From contig CANJKZ010000093.1 in the NCBI GenBank assembly GCA_947471745.1, positions 749,501 to 813,500 on the forward strand: a DNA stretch of 64,000 bases, given 5' to 3'. Origin of the DNA: Closterium sp. Naga37s-1. Its lineage: Eukaryota > Streptophyta > Zygnematophyceae > Desmidiales > Closteriaceae. Made by a program: the position numbers and the translations under genes. Positions within the stretch are counted from its first letter, which is position 1; the number at the start of each line of letters is the position of its first letter. Positions 1 to 11,700 of the stretch are shown here, piece by piece. A model generated the notes under the pieces. The model was not told the origin of the DNA and did no database searches. It was given only the letters and a program-made list of their open reading frames with translations.

Positions 1-1383
1 TTGATAGCATGCGGATGACTTGGAAGTAAATGACACCGTTGAAAAGAATGGCCGACCATAAAGGCACGTAGAAGGTCAGGAAGCGCAGCACCTGCATGCA
101 CGCCAGGGCCCGGCCAGCAATGTAGAATGAATATGTAGGGATGGCGGATGGGGGATGGGTTGAGTATGGGTGGAATATGGGTCCCGGGACGTTTTTCAAT
201 GGGTGGTGGAGAGGTGTGGGTCATGGATAAGGGATGGGCGATGGTGGGCGTAAGACATGTGAAGGTAGCATGGGAAGTGGAAAGAATGGTGGTGCAAAGA
301 GGAGGAGGTCAAAAGGCACACAGACAAGGGAGGGGTGTAACAAAAATGGAAGAAAACGCACTAATCCTCCAATTCAGCAAGCAGGTTGCCCCGTACTCTC
401 CTCCCCTCCTCCAACCCTCACTCCGTTCCTCTTATCCACCCCCATCAGCACTCACTCCAACCCCATCCTCCCCCTGGCTCACCTTCCCCATGACTGTCTC
501 ATTCTGAACCCAGCACCAGGCCCCTGCAGGGCCATAGTCGCTGCCCAGGGACGGAATGAGCGTCATGAGCGCGGCAGTGCCCCACACATACACGTGGAAG
601 TAGGGCCCCAGGCCCTCCACGTCCGCCTTGTGCCTCACGACGGTGCGGTGGAGGGTGTATGCTATGGTGGTGGTCCACAGGAATGACGCCACCCAGAAGA
701 ACTGCGTTGCGTAGCCCTGCATGTAGCACAGCGCGCCCTCGCCCGGGTTGCTGCGCGGTGGGAGGGAGCGGGGCGTGGTGGGAGGGAGTGGGCCGCGGTG
801 TGATGGGTGGGGGAGTTTCGGGGCATAATTTTAGAGGATTTGGAGTAAAATTCGGGAGATTTGAGCGGTGATAGTGCCGCGGAGAAAATATTGAGGAACC
901 TAAGGGGAGTTTGTCGATTTTGTTTGGAATGCCTTACCCGAGTAGGTTGAAGAGGCTGCAGAGCATGTCCTGGGGGAGGGAGGGAAGGGGTGTGGGATGG
1001 CACACAGGCGTGGTTGAGGTTGGTGGTTGATTACGCCGATTACGATTGGAGAGAAATGGTGATTATGATGATGATGCAGAATGACACTGATAGCGATGAC
1101 GGTGTGTGATGTGTTGTGATAATTGTGATTGTAACCAGTCACTTCCCAGCTTTACCCTCTTCTGCTCGCTTTCAGCTCTCACTCCTCCTCCCGCTTCTCA
1201 AATCGTGGTTATTCTCACCGACAATGAGAGATAGAAGATGAGCTTGAAGGAGAATTTCCGGAGGTCCTTAAAGCCCAGGTAGCAGAGGACTATGAATCCA
1301 GAGCCCAAGAAGGAGAACGCGGAGGCGACGACATTAATAAGCGTCAGCGTGCGGGTCTCCTCTGTAGTTAATCCCTCAATCAT
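1..1383 (-). CDS. GCR1: GCR1-type seven-transmembrane receptor, 5' part (partial at left edge)
   Basis: Four exons are readable on the minus strand: 1219-1383, 938-969, 483-750 and 1-91 (continuing off the window), about 185 residues. All junctions are GT-AG and stay in frame. Exon 1 starts at an ATG and gives transmembrane helix 1, ending in a conserved RKFSFKL(I)FYLSLS stretch. The 32-bp exon 2 continues with DMLCSLFNLLG. Exon 3 holds the FFWVASFLWTTTIAYTLHRT helix, the HVYVWG helix and a GAWCWVQ loop. Exon 4 holds FLTFYVPLW and YFQVIRML. This order matches plant GCR1, a relative of the Dictyostelium cAMP-receptor class, located in the plasma membrane; its ligand and its coupling to G protein in plants remain debated. 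The C-terminal helices lie outside the window. TRRAP lies upstream on the same strand about 1 kb away. Confidence 0.93.
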
Positions 1384-2373
1384 GGTGCCGGGTAATGCAC
1401 GCTCCTAAGCTCGCTCAGCTGCTGCTACTGCTGCTCCTCCTCCTGCTGCTGCTGCTGAAAGCGATGGAACGAGGATGAGGGAACGGGTTGCCGTTGCTTT
1501 AGCGCGTCTGAAGTGTAAGGGGGTCCGCGGGAGGCGACTGGAAGAGAGACAAGACGAGCCTACGGTGAATGAGGCGTTGAGACAGATACGGCACCTGAAC
1601 GCGAATTCAACTGTCTGTAAAGCGACCCATCATCGTACTTTCCGACAGCGAAGAAAGGTGTGCCTTTGCGAAAGCGGTTTGTGTCATTCGCCAGATTATC
1701 GTCGGGTTGGCTGTCAGCCAGAGTGTTGCTGCGACTCGCAAGTAGGTTAAACCTGTAACACTGGCCGATGACGATCGTGATATGAGGCGAGAGCGAGTCC
1801 CTTTGTCGAGAACCGGCGTTGCTTCTTGCGGATGATGATCTTGCCTCGCTCGCTGCTGGTCAGCTCGGACGCGTCAGCCGAGATTAAACTAGACTCGTGA
1901 TTCGTGAATGGTATGCCAGGCGAACAAGAAATAGGTGATTGTGTTGGTTGGGGAGTACAGGTTGGGTAGGGAGAAGACAAGTTCAGATGACAAAGAAACA
2001 TGTCAGAACCTTGGCAAGGAAGGCTACCGCGAAAGGGTTACTGGCATCGGCGAAGGTTACGAACCAGAATGTCTAAAATGCATACGAGCACAAATCACTG
2101 CAGAAACTCGAGAAGCACTATCAATGAGAAATATCTGTGCTATAAGTGCTTCTTTGGCATTATCAGCAAACCATTAGTTATGGACTAGTGTCCCTCACAC
2201 ACAAACATGCGTCGAGAATGTGTAATTAGTGGCACCTTGGAAGGTGACACATACCAGGCTAGTCAAGTTGCTGTTGTTGTGTACCTACCTGTACCAAAAT
2301 GCTAGTGCGTTAGATTAGATCCTAGGTTAGTTATTTTACTAAGAACGCCAAATATACCACTGCGGTGAGAAAA
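1384..2373. other. Intergenic: GCR1 promoter and 5' UTR, TRRAP 3' UTR
   Basis: No coding exon is supported here. It separates the TRRAP stop codon (2374-2376) from the GCR1 start (1383), both on the minus strand, so it must hold the TRRAP 3' UTR and the GCR1 promoter and leader. A CTG/CTC-rich stretch at about 1417-1460 probably lies in the GCR1 5' UTR. No clear TATA box or poly(A) signal was pinned down. Confidence 0.6.
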
Positions 2374-5300
2374 TCAGAACCAGGGATGCCACGTGGGATC
2401 CATCATGCACAGATTCTCTGGCTTGAGTGCTGCTTCCACCAGCTCCATGGCCCCCTGCTGCACTGACCGTAGCTCTGGCACGTCGCTCTGCACCATGGCG
2501 TTATCAGCCAGGACAACAGAGATTGGTTGTGTTGCAAACGAGAGGGAGGGGAGGGTGGGGGGGGGTGACGGTGGGGAGGAAAGAAGGAATAGGGTAGAGG
2601 ATGGGGTGAGAACAATTGGCAATGGCAAAATGGGGTAGGAGGCAAGAACCAGAGAAAACAACAAAACAGCCTCACCACAAGTCTTTTGAAATGGCGAGTG
2701 GACACCCACAGAAAATAGTACACAACATGTGCCCCACTCTAAAAATTCTAAGAAAATGCAGCAAGCAGCCTCCATTTGCCCCACGCACCTGCAGAATCTC
2801 GCTGGCAGCAGCGGCAGCAGCAGCAATGGCTCCCACGTAGCTCTGCGGGGCCACACGCTGCAGCCGGCGCCACACGCTCTCCACGTTAGCCGCCACCTTG
2901 GCCTTGAGATCCGCCGTTGCTATGCTGCCACTGCTGCTGGCCGCACCGGGTGGGCCCAGGGACGGGGGTCTGCGCCATGACCAGGAGATAAGCTCGTCCC
3001 GGAAGAACATGGCAAAGTGATGCCTCATGTCATGCCGCTGTGGGGTGGGGGGGAGGGGGAGTGGGAAGAAGGGGAGAGGGGGGTGAGGGAGGTGGGGGCG
3101 AAGGGAGTAGCGGGGAGGCGTGAGGGAGAAGGGAGGGATGAGAGGAGGAGAGAGGGAAACAGGTGAAGATAACACTGGGAAAGGAGGAGGTGATTGAAGG
3201 ACTGACATATAATAGGAATTTCCAAAACGTCTCAAAAGGTAAGTACGTTAGCTGGCAATGCTGTTGGGTTAAGCAGCTGTGTGAGTGGTGCATTGAGGAG
3301 CAGCTAAAGGGCCCCATGATGAGGCATTACACAAACCGTGGCGCAGGCAGTACCTTGGGAGCGAGGATGGCATGGGCGGCAGCACAGAGGGCGGACATGA
3401 ATATGCCGAGCGTGCCAAAGGGTGTGAAGAAGGTGTGCAGGTTACGTGTGAGACGGAAGGGCACCGGCTCCTGACACTCCACCATGCCGTTGTGGTCGTA
3501 TGCTGGTCGCAGGGGAAGAAACCGGGGCAGCGGAAGAGGCAGAGGAAGAAAGCAGCGGAAGCATGAGTCACGGTGGTGAGTCAAGGAGCAAGAGGACAGA
3601 TCCGGCAGAGCAACCAACCAAGCACAGAAGCAAAGGCACAACAATACACGGACCTCCAACAGAGCCCTGACCGTGTCCAGCATGCAGCTAAAAAAGCAGG
3701 GGTGCCTTTTAAAAAAAGCAGGGGGACCAGAGCCCTGACCGGGACTCAAAAGCTTGCGGCTAATACAGCGGAGGTACACGTCGAGCCATTCAGCGGAGGT
3801 TCATTCACGGACTGACCTGGGTGGAAGTCGTTCTGGAAGATCTTGCCGGTGTTCCTCGCAAAGAGGGTCTTGCTGGGCGAGCGCCCGCCTATGTGCAGCA
3901 GGAACGACACGCACCCCGACAGCGCCAGCTGCGACGCCAGCTGCCGCTTGAACGTCCACAGGTGCGACGACGACGGCAGCGACTTGTACACAAACTGCGA
4001 CATGATATTCTCCGACACCAGATGGGCCGTGATCTCGCGGTACGATCTCAGCCGTAGAGCCACCAGCCGCTCCCCGGAGAGTTGGTTGATGATCGCGGCG
4101 TTGAGATCGTGCTTGAATTTCGCGATCGGGAGGTCTGCTTCGCGGTTGTAGCGCGCGCAGTTCATCGCGTAAACCTCCGCGAAGGTGCAGTAGGTTACGT
4201 CGTCCTCCACCAGGCGCACCTGCGGCCACACGGGCACGATGATCGGCGTGTGGAACGCCAGGTTGCGCCGCCGCGTGTCCCGGTGCTTCAGCAGCGCTGC
4301 CCGGTTGATGGACCGCAGCAGCTGCACCGTGCGCTCGTCGCTGCGTGCCGACGGCGTGAGGGACGTCTGGACCAAAAAGTGCTTCTGAGACCCGTCGCTG
4401 CCCACGAGAGACAGCCGCCGGTGGCTGCTGCCGTGGCGGCGGATGATTGGCACGTCTGGGGCGATACGATCGAGCTTGACTGCATGCTCTGGCGGCACAT
4501 CCTGGTCGTTAAAGTACTGCCCTGGGACCTCTATATCCATCACGTTCCACTCCCGCAGCTGCCGGCTCTCCTCCTCTAGCTTCAGCACCGCTGGTAACCG
4601 CTCCTCGATGTTACGCTGCAACACCCCCTCCCAGTGCTTGAGCGACGCTGTGAGGTCGGCGAGGGACTTGGGGAAGGTATCGGTGGATTCCGGGTCGAGA
4701 GACCGTTCGAACTCGCGTTTGTACTCGTTCACAAACTCGGTATGCTTGGTGACAGTATCAGAGGAGAAGCACGCGCGGCAGACACCAGACAGCTCCTTTT
4801 TGAGTGACAGAGGCACCTCGGCAGTGGTGGCGGTGGGGTAGCGGTAGCAGCGATGTAGCAGCGCGTGCACGACAGCGAGTAACCGCTCCTCTGGGAGAGG
4901 CACGAAACGTACGCCGATCTCTGTGAGCATGACCTCCAGCTCTGACGCCAGGCTGCCATACTTGGTGCGCAGCGCCTCCATCACCTCCATTGCTGCTTCG
5001 AATGCCATCACCGCTGCTGCCTGCCAGCTGCTTGTGCCGGCACTGTTACTTCCAGTACCAGCGGCGGCGGCGGCGGCAGCGGCAGCAGCGGCGGCGGTGC
5101 CAGCAGCAGCGCCGGATGCGCCTCCCCCAGGTGCACCTGCAGCGGCTGAGCGCCGGGCAACGCCCACCACCGGCCCGCCTGCTGCCAGTGCCGTTGGCGC
5201 CGCCGCCGCCGCCGCTGCTGCTGCTCCTGCTGCCGCTGCTGCTGCTGCTTGGCCAGGGGCAGCTGCTGCTGCCAGCCTGGTCCCGCCCCCAGGGTTGTAG

Positions 5301-5743
5301 GGCGGGCCGGCATCATTCGACGCAGCAGACACGGCTGTTCGCGACTCTGACATGGCCGGCACAGCCCTTGCTGCTGCACCCGCTGGCCCTCCCCCCTGCC
5401 CTCCTCCTCCCTGCCCTCCCCCAGTCGTACCTCCCCCAACTACCCCTCCAGCAGCGCCTGCACCCGTGTGCGGCCCTGCAGGGCCTGTTGCTCCCAGCAC
5501 AGCCCCACCGCCGGTGCTGCCTGCTGCTGCAGCCGCCCCCCCTGCTGATCCCACGTTGCTCGCCCCAGTGCCAGCAGCACCACCGCCTGTACCAGCTCCT
5601 GCACCCTGCCCTCCTGCCCCTGCTGCTGCTGCCGCTGCAGCCGCTGCCGCAGCTGCTGCTGCTGCAGCGTGGGGGCGAGCTGCTGCTCTCTGTGCCACGT
5701 CTCTGCGCTCAAGGACGTGCGTGCGCAGCCAGTAGTAGAGCGC
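2374..5743 (-). other. TRRAP: TRRAP C-terminus: pseudokinase domain and FATC tail
   Basis: The last four exons encode about residues 6292-7104. After an Ala/Gly-rich linker comes the conserved helical stretch with PLPEERLLAVVHALLHRCY. Next is the PI3K-like fold (VPGQYF, RRLSLVGSDGSQKHFLVQ, HIGGRSPSKTLFARNTGKIF, NDFHP, PVPFRLTRN). The family's catalytic DRHxxN loop and DFG motif are absent, replaced by the GGRSPSK and NDFHP regions, so this is a pseudokinase as in all Tra1 proteins. The final exon gives the FATC tail ending WHPWF. The FATC acceptor (CAG before AGCGAC, plus position 2488) was chosen because no nearer AG exists and it keeps frame. Confidence 0.93.
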
Positions 5744-8700
5744 CTGGCGTGCACGGGAGAGGGCGTGAGTGAGAACACATGGACACAAGCGATATTGAAC
5801 GGGCCAGCTGGTTGAGTCGAGTGCCCAGGCGATCATGGGCAGTGAGACAAGCATGGAGGGGTGCAAGCAAGCTTTGATTCACTCCTGTGGGGGAGAAGGG
5901 AAGAAGAGAAGACGAGTAGATGGGCAGTGGACGGGTTACAGTGGAAGGACACACAGTGGTGGACAGAGCATACCTGGGGGTAGGACGCGGCGAGGCGCAG
6001 GAGGATGGCCTTGGCGTGGGGCATCTCGGGGCGCTGCAGCGACAGCAGCAGCTGCGGCAGCCAGGCGAGCCACACCCAGTTGGGCACGTTGTCTGCATGC
6101 TTATCAAAGGCACGTGCCACCGTGCCCTCCCCATCCTCAAACGACAGCAGGTACAGCACGCGCGACAGGAACGTGCGGCCGCGCGGCGAGCCGTACGTGA
6201 TGCTCTGGAAGTAGCAGGTGACTGCGTACTCAAGCCACACTGCCACGCCCGTGCTCTGCCACACCTGGTCGCAGTAGCACGCCCAGCTGAGCCACCCTCT
6301 CGGCGAGCTCTTGCACAGGGATACCGACGTGGAGAAGGCCACGTGTGCACCGTCTCCATCGCCCATGCGCCGCAGAAACTCGCCCTTCAGCCGGAATATC
6401 TCGGCCTGCAGCGGATGCGGGAAGTAATCCAGCCGCGTCACGTTGATCAGGTTCAGCCCGGTGAGGAGCTTCCCGCCTCCTTCCCGCATCTCCATGTAGG
6501 CTTTAACTTGCTCGCGGATCTTGGTGAAGGCTTCTTGGACCTCCATGGTCATGTAGCCGTAGAGGGAGTTGAGTAGGCGCACACATGTGCTTCCTAGCCC
6601 GTGGTGCCGCGCGACGGAGGCGAGACGGTTCACGCTCCACGCCTTGTCGCGGAAGCCGAGGGAGCGCAGGTCGGGACTGGTTTCCGGCAGGGACTGTTGG
6701 TGGGAGTGGGTGGGAGTGCGGTGGGGGGAGAGAGGAGAGGCGGGACGGAGGGAGGGTTTGGTGTGAGGTGATGAGGCATGAGGCAGTTTGAAGGTGCTGG
6801 TCGGGAGGGGCATGATGTGAGGCAAGATATGAGGAGAGGAGAAAAGAAAGGAGGATATGAGAGGTGCAACAAGACGCACAGAAGGAAACGGAGGAGGAAA
6901 TCAGGAGAGGAAACGGAAGCAGCGGTTGGTGGTCAGTAGCAATACATCAAGAGAGGAGATAATGAAGGAGTAGACGTGGTTGCGCCACTGCAGCACGTCG
7001 CTCCACACGGCCACCTCCTCCCACTCGTTGGGCACTCTAATCCTCCACGTATCCAGCACATCTTTGAGCTGCGTGAACGCATACGGCGCCGACGCTCCCG
7101 CCCCTCCTGCCCCACCCCCAGGGCCGCTCCCGCCTGCTCCCCCTGCTCCTCCTCCTGCTGCTCCTGCAGCGCCTGCTGCAGCGGCGGCGTCGCGTGAGCC
7201 GCCGTGCATGGCCATGAGCTTGTGGTGCTTGGCGCCCGCTGCTATGTCCAGGCGCACGCGTGCTGACTCCTGCAGCTCCACCAGGCGCTGGAACTGTTGC
7301 AGTAGTGGCAGGTGCGGCTGCACGCCCACCACTGGCAGCTGCCACCACCTGCTCAGCGCCAGTGACACCCCCTGCATTGGGCAAGAGCCGTTTGTTGATT
7401 TGAGGAAAGGGAATCAGGGAGAGGAGAAAGAGGGAGGGACGGGAAGTGGGCAAGGGTGGTTTGTTCTTGAACAACGGTCGACCCAGGCAAGGAAAAACAA
7501 AAAAAAATCAAAAGAGAGAGAATGTCATCGTGGATGTGTCTTCAAGAACAGCACACCCCTTGCATGAATCCCTCCCACCTTGCAATCAGCCCTGCCCGCC
7601 CAAACCCCCAAACCCCAAAACACCCAAGCCCTCCTGATCCCCTCTGCCGTGTGCACAGCGTACCAGCGAGATGAGCTGGTCCGCCTCCTGGATGCTCTCC
7701 AGCGTGCCCTCCTGCAGCTTGCAGTACGCCCTCACAATCGCCACCCTTGGGCTCTCCTCCACCTGTGCCTTGGGCAGCACCGACTCCCTCAGCAGCCCCC
7801 AGTTGCCTCTCCTCCACTCCACATCCAGCAACACCTGGTAGTTGTCCACCTCGCGCCCAAACTCTGACAGAACATCCCACTGGCACAGCTGCCGGGCTGA
7901 GGCAAGCCACTGCTCCTCCCAGAGGGACTCCTCGGCCTTGCCGACCTTGTGGTTGGTGAAGCCGCTGTGCTGCCAGCGGGCCATGGCGCGGGAGAGCACC
8001 TCCTGCGCCTCGCGCCAGAAGCCGTGCTGCTGGAGGGCCAGCGCCACGTGGGTTTCTTGCGCTGCCTTGCGGCTGCGCCACAGCCCGTGCACCATGTCCG
8101 CGTCGTTCAGCAGCCTGTGGGCAGGTGTGGGGTGTGGGGGAAATGGAATGGAGGGTGGAGCAGGAAATGTGAGTTCTGCGGTGGCTCCAAAGCCCCTGGG
8201 CTTTGCTGCGCCACAGCCTGTGTGCACCATGTCCGCGTCGTTCAGCAGCCTGTAGGGATCAGGTGAGCACGAGTACAGGTGGTGCTATGCTAGGTGACGA
8301 GCATGCCCTGACACTGACCCTGGCGACACACTTACCACTGATGAACATGCCATTCAACTCAATCACACAGCTTCACATTGAAGGGGCACAGCGGCACATG
8401 ACACATAGCACTTGCCCCTGAAAACCCCCAATGAGTTTTCCTGGAACCTTCCGCAGCAAATAAACCCGTGCATCCCCCCCAAGTGTACTTCCCAACATGC
8501 CCCTGATGTTCATAAGATGTACGTACATGATGATGAGATAAGACAACGCACCTGCTTTTGAGTCGACTCAAAAACATCATGTTCAGAAGATGTACGTACA
8601 TGATGAGAAAAGACAGCGCACCTGTAGAGCTCGGCGAGGGCATCGAAGCAGCGCGCGTCCTGGGGGAACATGGAGACGTGGCTCTCGAGAAGCGGAATGG

Positions 8701-11700
8701 CCACGTGCCACGCGTTGAACGTCCGCCCCAGGTACTTTATCACCTCTGATGGGATCTTGGGCTGTGGCTGACTCAAACTGCGCAATGGGGCACGGGGCAA
8801 GGGGCACAAGGGAAATAATGGGGATATGAGACCACCACCAGTAGACAGGTGGGAACACGGTGGACAGATAACCGGACCAGACTGGACAAGTCTATACTAG
8901 AGCCGTTAGCTCTCTATCGCTCTGCCGGCGGCCCACCTGATGCCTTCGAGCAGCGCCTGCACGACGTTGGGGCGGCGGTGCAGCTGGTGGAAGTGGTACT
9001 CCCGGGACAGCAGCGCAATCATGGGCTTGGCCAGCTGCACCTGCTCGTCCTTGTGCAGCGACGCCCACACTATCGGAAATACCAGCACCCACAGGTGGTA
9101 TGCCACCATGGGTTCCTCCACTGACATCTCCTGGAGGGGGCGCAGCAGGTCGGAGACTTGCAGGCGGAGAGAGTCGTTTATGAACTTGGTGTGCTTTGCT
9201 ACGAGCGAGTTAAACGACAACCGCCCGCCGTCCGCTTCCTCGGAAGCCCCTCCCTCCACGGCCCCACTTCCGCTTCCACTCCCTCCTCCTCCTCCTCCCC
9301 CTCCGCCTCCCCCGCCGCCTCCTCCTCCTCCGCCCGACACTCCACCCGAGCTCCCAGCAGCAACGGAAGCATGGAGAGGCACGCCGCCAGCAGGCATGAG
9401 CGGGGGCAGCTGCGCGGAGTTAGGAGCAAGCGTGACGCTATCCCTATCAATGAGGATCGCGAGCAGCAGGTCGAGCGCGTGCTTGATCCAGAAGCTGTCT
9501 GCCAGCGCCTCCCAGCTCTGGCCGTGGATGATGAACTGCAGGCGCGTGCACAGCTGCCGCCCTATGGCGTCGTTGTAGAGAGAGAAGAACTTGGCGCGCA
9601 GGGTGGGAGAGCGCGAGCGCAGGCCCAGCATGAACACGCGCTCTACCTTTTGGAAGACCTCCTGGCGGATGGGCGTGGGGTACCTGGTGATTAGGAGGGA
9701 AGAGGAAGGGGGGGGGAGGGGTTGCATGAGGGTGGGGAAGGATGGGGAGAAATGGCTAAGCGGGGTGAGATGTTTCGTTTCCAGCTGACAGGAGGGCAGC
9801 TGAAGAAATGCTGTCAGAAACGGCGGGACAAAGGCAGGAGTGTGCGATTTTGAGGCGCTCAGAGAACAAGATTGGCAGGGGATGGGGGTTGAGAGGAAAG
9901 ACGCGAGCGGAGATGCAAGGGAGGGGGTGGGAGGGAGGGAGGTGTTACCTGGAGGAGTCGGAGCAGAGGGAGTAGAGCAGGCCCAGGAACTTGCCCTCCC
10001 AGTCCCACGCTGGCTCACACGCTGACCCTGATGATGAGGAGTCTGCACTGGGTTGGGCCTGGGGAAGAGAGGAAGACACATCGGGCGAGGAGGTATGGCG
10101 GGTGGTGAGTGCAGATATGAGAGTCAACAAGAAGAGCTGAGAGGTGATGAGCGGTGCTGAGAGGTGATGACACGTTGCCACCCATGCATCATCGCGTCCG
10201 GTACTTCGCCCCTGTCAGTCCTCACTCCCCGCTTCCTCACTCTCTGTTACCCCCCCAATCCCCCCCACGCCCCACTCCCCTCCCACCAAACCCTACTTCT
10301 CCCCCCTTCCGCACCCTCCTCCGCAACCCCATCCCCCCAACTCCGCACTCACCCCGGCCGGCAGCGCAGGGGAGTCGGTGGAGGCAGCAAGTGCAGCAGC
10401 GGAGGAGGCACGGGAGGAGCGCGAGGGGGCGAAGTGGAGGTGGCAGAGGTGGCGCTCCTTGGTGACGAGTGCGAGCTTGTAGAGGAAGTTGACCACGTCC
10501 CGCGCGTTCAGCATGCCCGTGTATACCAGCTCCGCCTGCTGCTGCGCCCCCCTCACCACCGCCACCCTGGTGGGGGAAGGGATTGGGGGATTGGGGGGGG
10601 GAGGGAGGGGAAGGGAGGGGAAGGGAGGGAGGAAACCGGGAGAAGGAAAGGGGGAAGTGGGAAGGGGAGAAGGAGAGGGGGAGAGGGGTTGTGCAAGGGG
10701 GTGTGGGGGTTGGTGAGTGAGTGTGAGTGTGGCACGGAGGGGACGGGGAGACGGCGCTCCTTGGTGACGAGCGCGAGCTTGTAGAGGAAGTTGACCACGT
10801 CCCGCGCGTTCAGCATGCCCGTGTATACCAGCTCCGCCTGCTGCTGCGCCCCCCTCACCACCGCCACCCTGAGGGGGGAGAGGGAGGGGAGGGGCCGGGG
10901 GAGAGAGGGGGAGGGAGGTGGAAAGGAAGGGGAAGAAAGGGGAAGGAAGGGGGGGGAAGAAGGGGGAAAGGGGGGGGGAAGGAAGAGGGGAAGGGGGGAG
11001 GAGCGAGTGGGCGTGGGATTGGGAGCGTGAGAGTGAATGCGCCGAGGGACGTAAGTACCTAATTTCACGAAAACAAGAGGGCACACGGGGGAGCAGCAGT
11101 GCACACCTGAACTCCGTATCCACCCTTCACCACACAGACAGACTCCAGGATGGACAAAGGAGAGACGAATTTTACGGCACAAAAAAAAAACAAAACATCT
11201 CACTTTCACGCGAGCAGCCAGCAGCAGTGCGCACCTGAATTCTGTGTCCACCCATCGGCACACAATCAAGCTCTGAGACATCTCAAATTCTGAGACGTCT
11301 CAAACCACTTCACGCGGCAAAGAGCAGAACAGAGCAGCAGCAGTGCGCACCTGAACTCTGTGTCCACCCATCGGCACACAATCTCCAGAATCGACAGCAG
11401 CACAGCCGGGTCCGTGGCTCTGTCCGTGAGCAGGCTCTGCAGCAGCAGCCCAAACTGGCGCCGGCAGTCCGTCACATACAGCACACGCCTCCCCAGCAGC
11501 TCCAGAGCATCGCACAGATTATCCACCCCTGCCGCTATCAACCCCGGCCCCTCCTCCTCCCCACCCGCCCCGCCTGCCCCACCTGCCCCTCCCCCAGCAC
11601 TGCCTGCACTGCCTGCAGCAGTTGCACCTGCAGCAGCGCTCCCTGCTGTTGCGGCTGCTGCGGCTGCACTGAAGCTGCCGGATCCTGCGCCTGCCAGTGC

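Larger units (their letters stand above)
5974..9683 (-). other. TRRAP: TRRAP FAT domain exons
   Basis: Five exons, about residues 5459-6292, give the alpha-helical FAT solenoid. Landmarks include IRQEVFQKVERVFMLGLR, LWVLVFPIVWASL, LWEEQWLASARQLCQWD, LLQQFQRLVELQESAR, FRDKAWSVNRLASVAR and VWLAWLPQLLLSLQR. A Gly run of about 18 residues (about 9270-9350) and an Ala/Gly-rich loop (about 7085-7200) interrupt it in places where homologues have short loops, so both are probably surface insertions. The family identity of this block is very secure. Confidence 0.94.

Noticed and set aside
10553-11281. Second complete exon set between 10.6 and 11.3 kb of TRRAP
   Set aside because: Only the first 115 bases match the real exon; the rest is polypurine intron and decayed exon-end copies.
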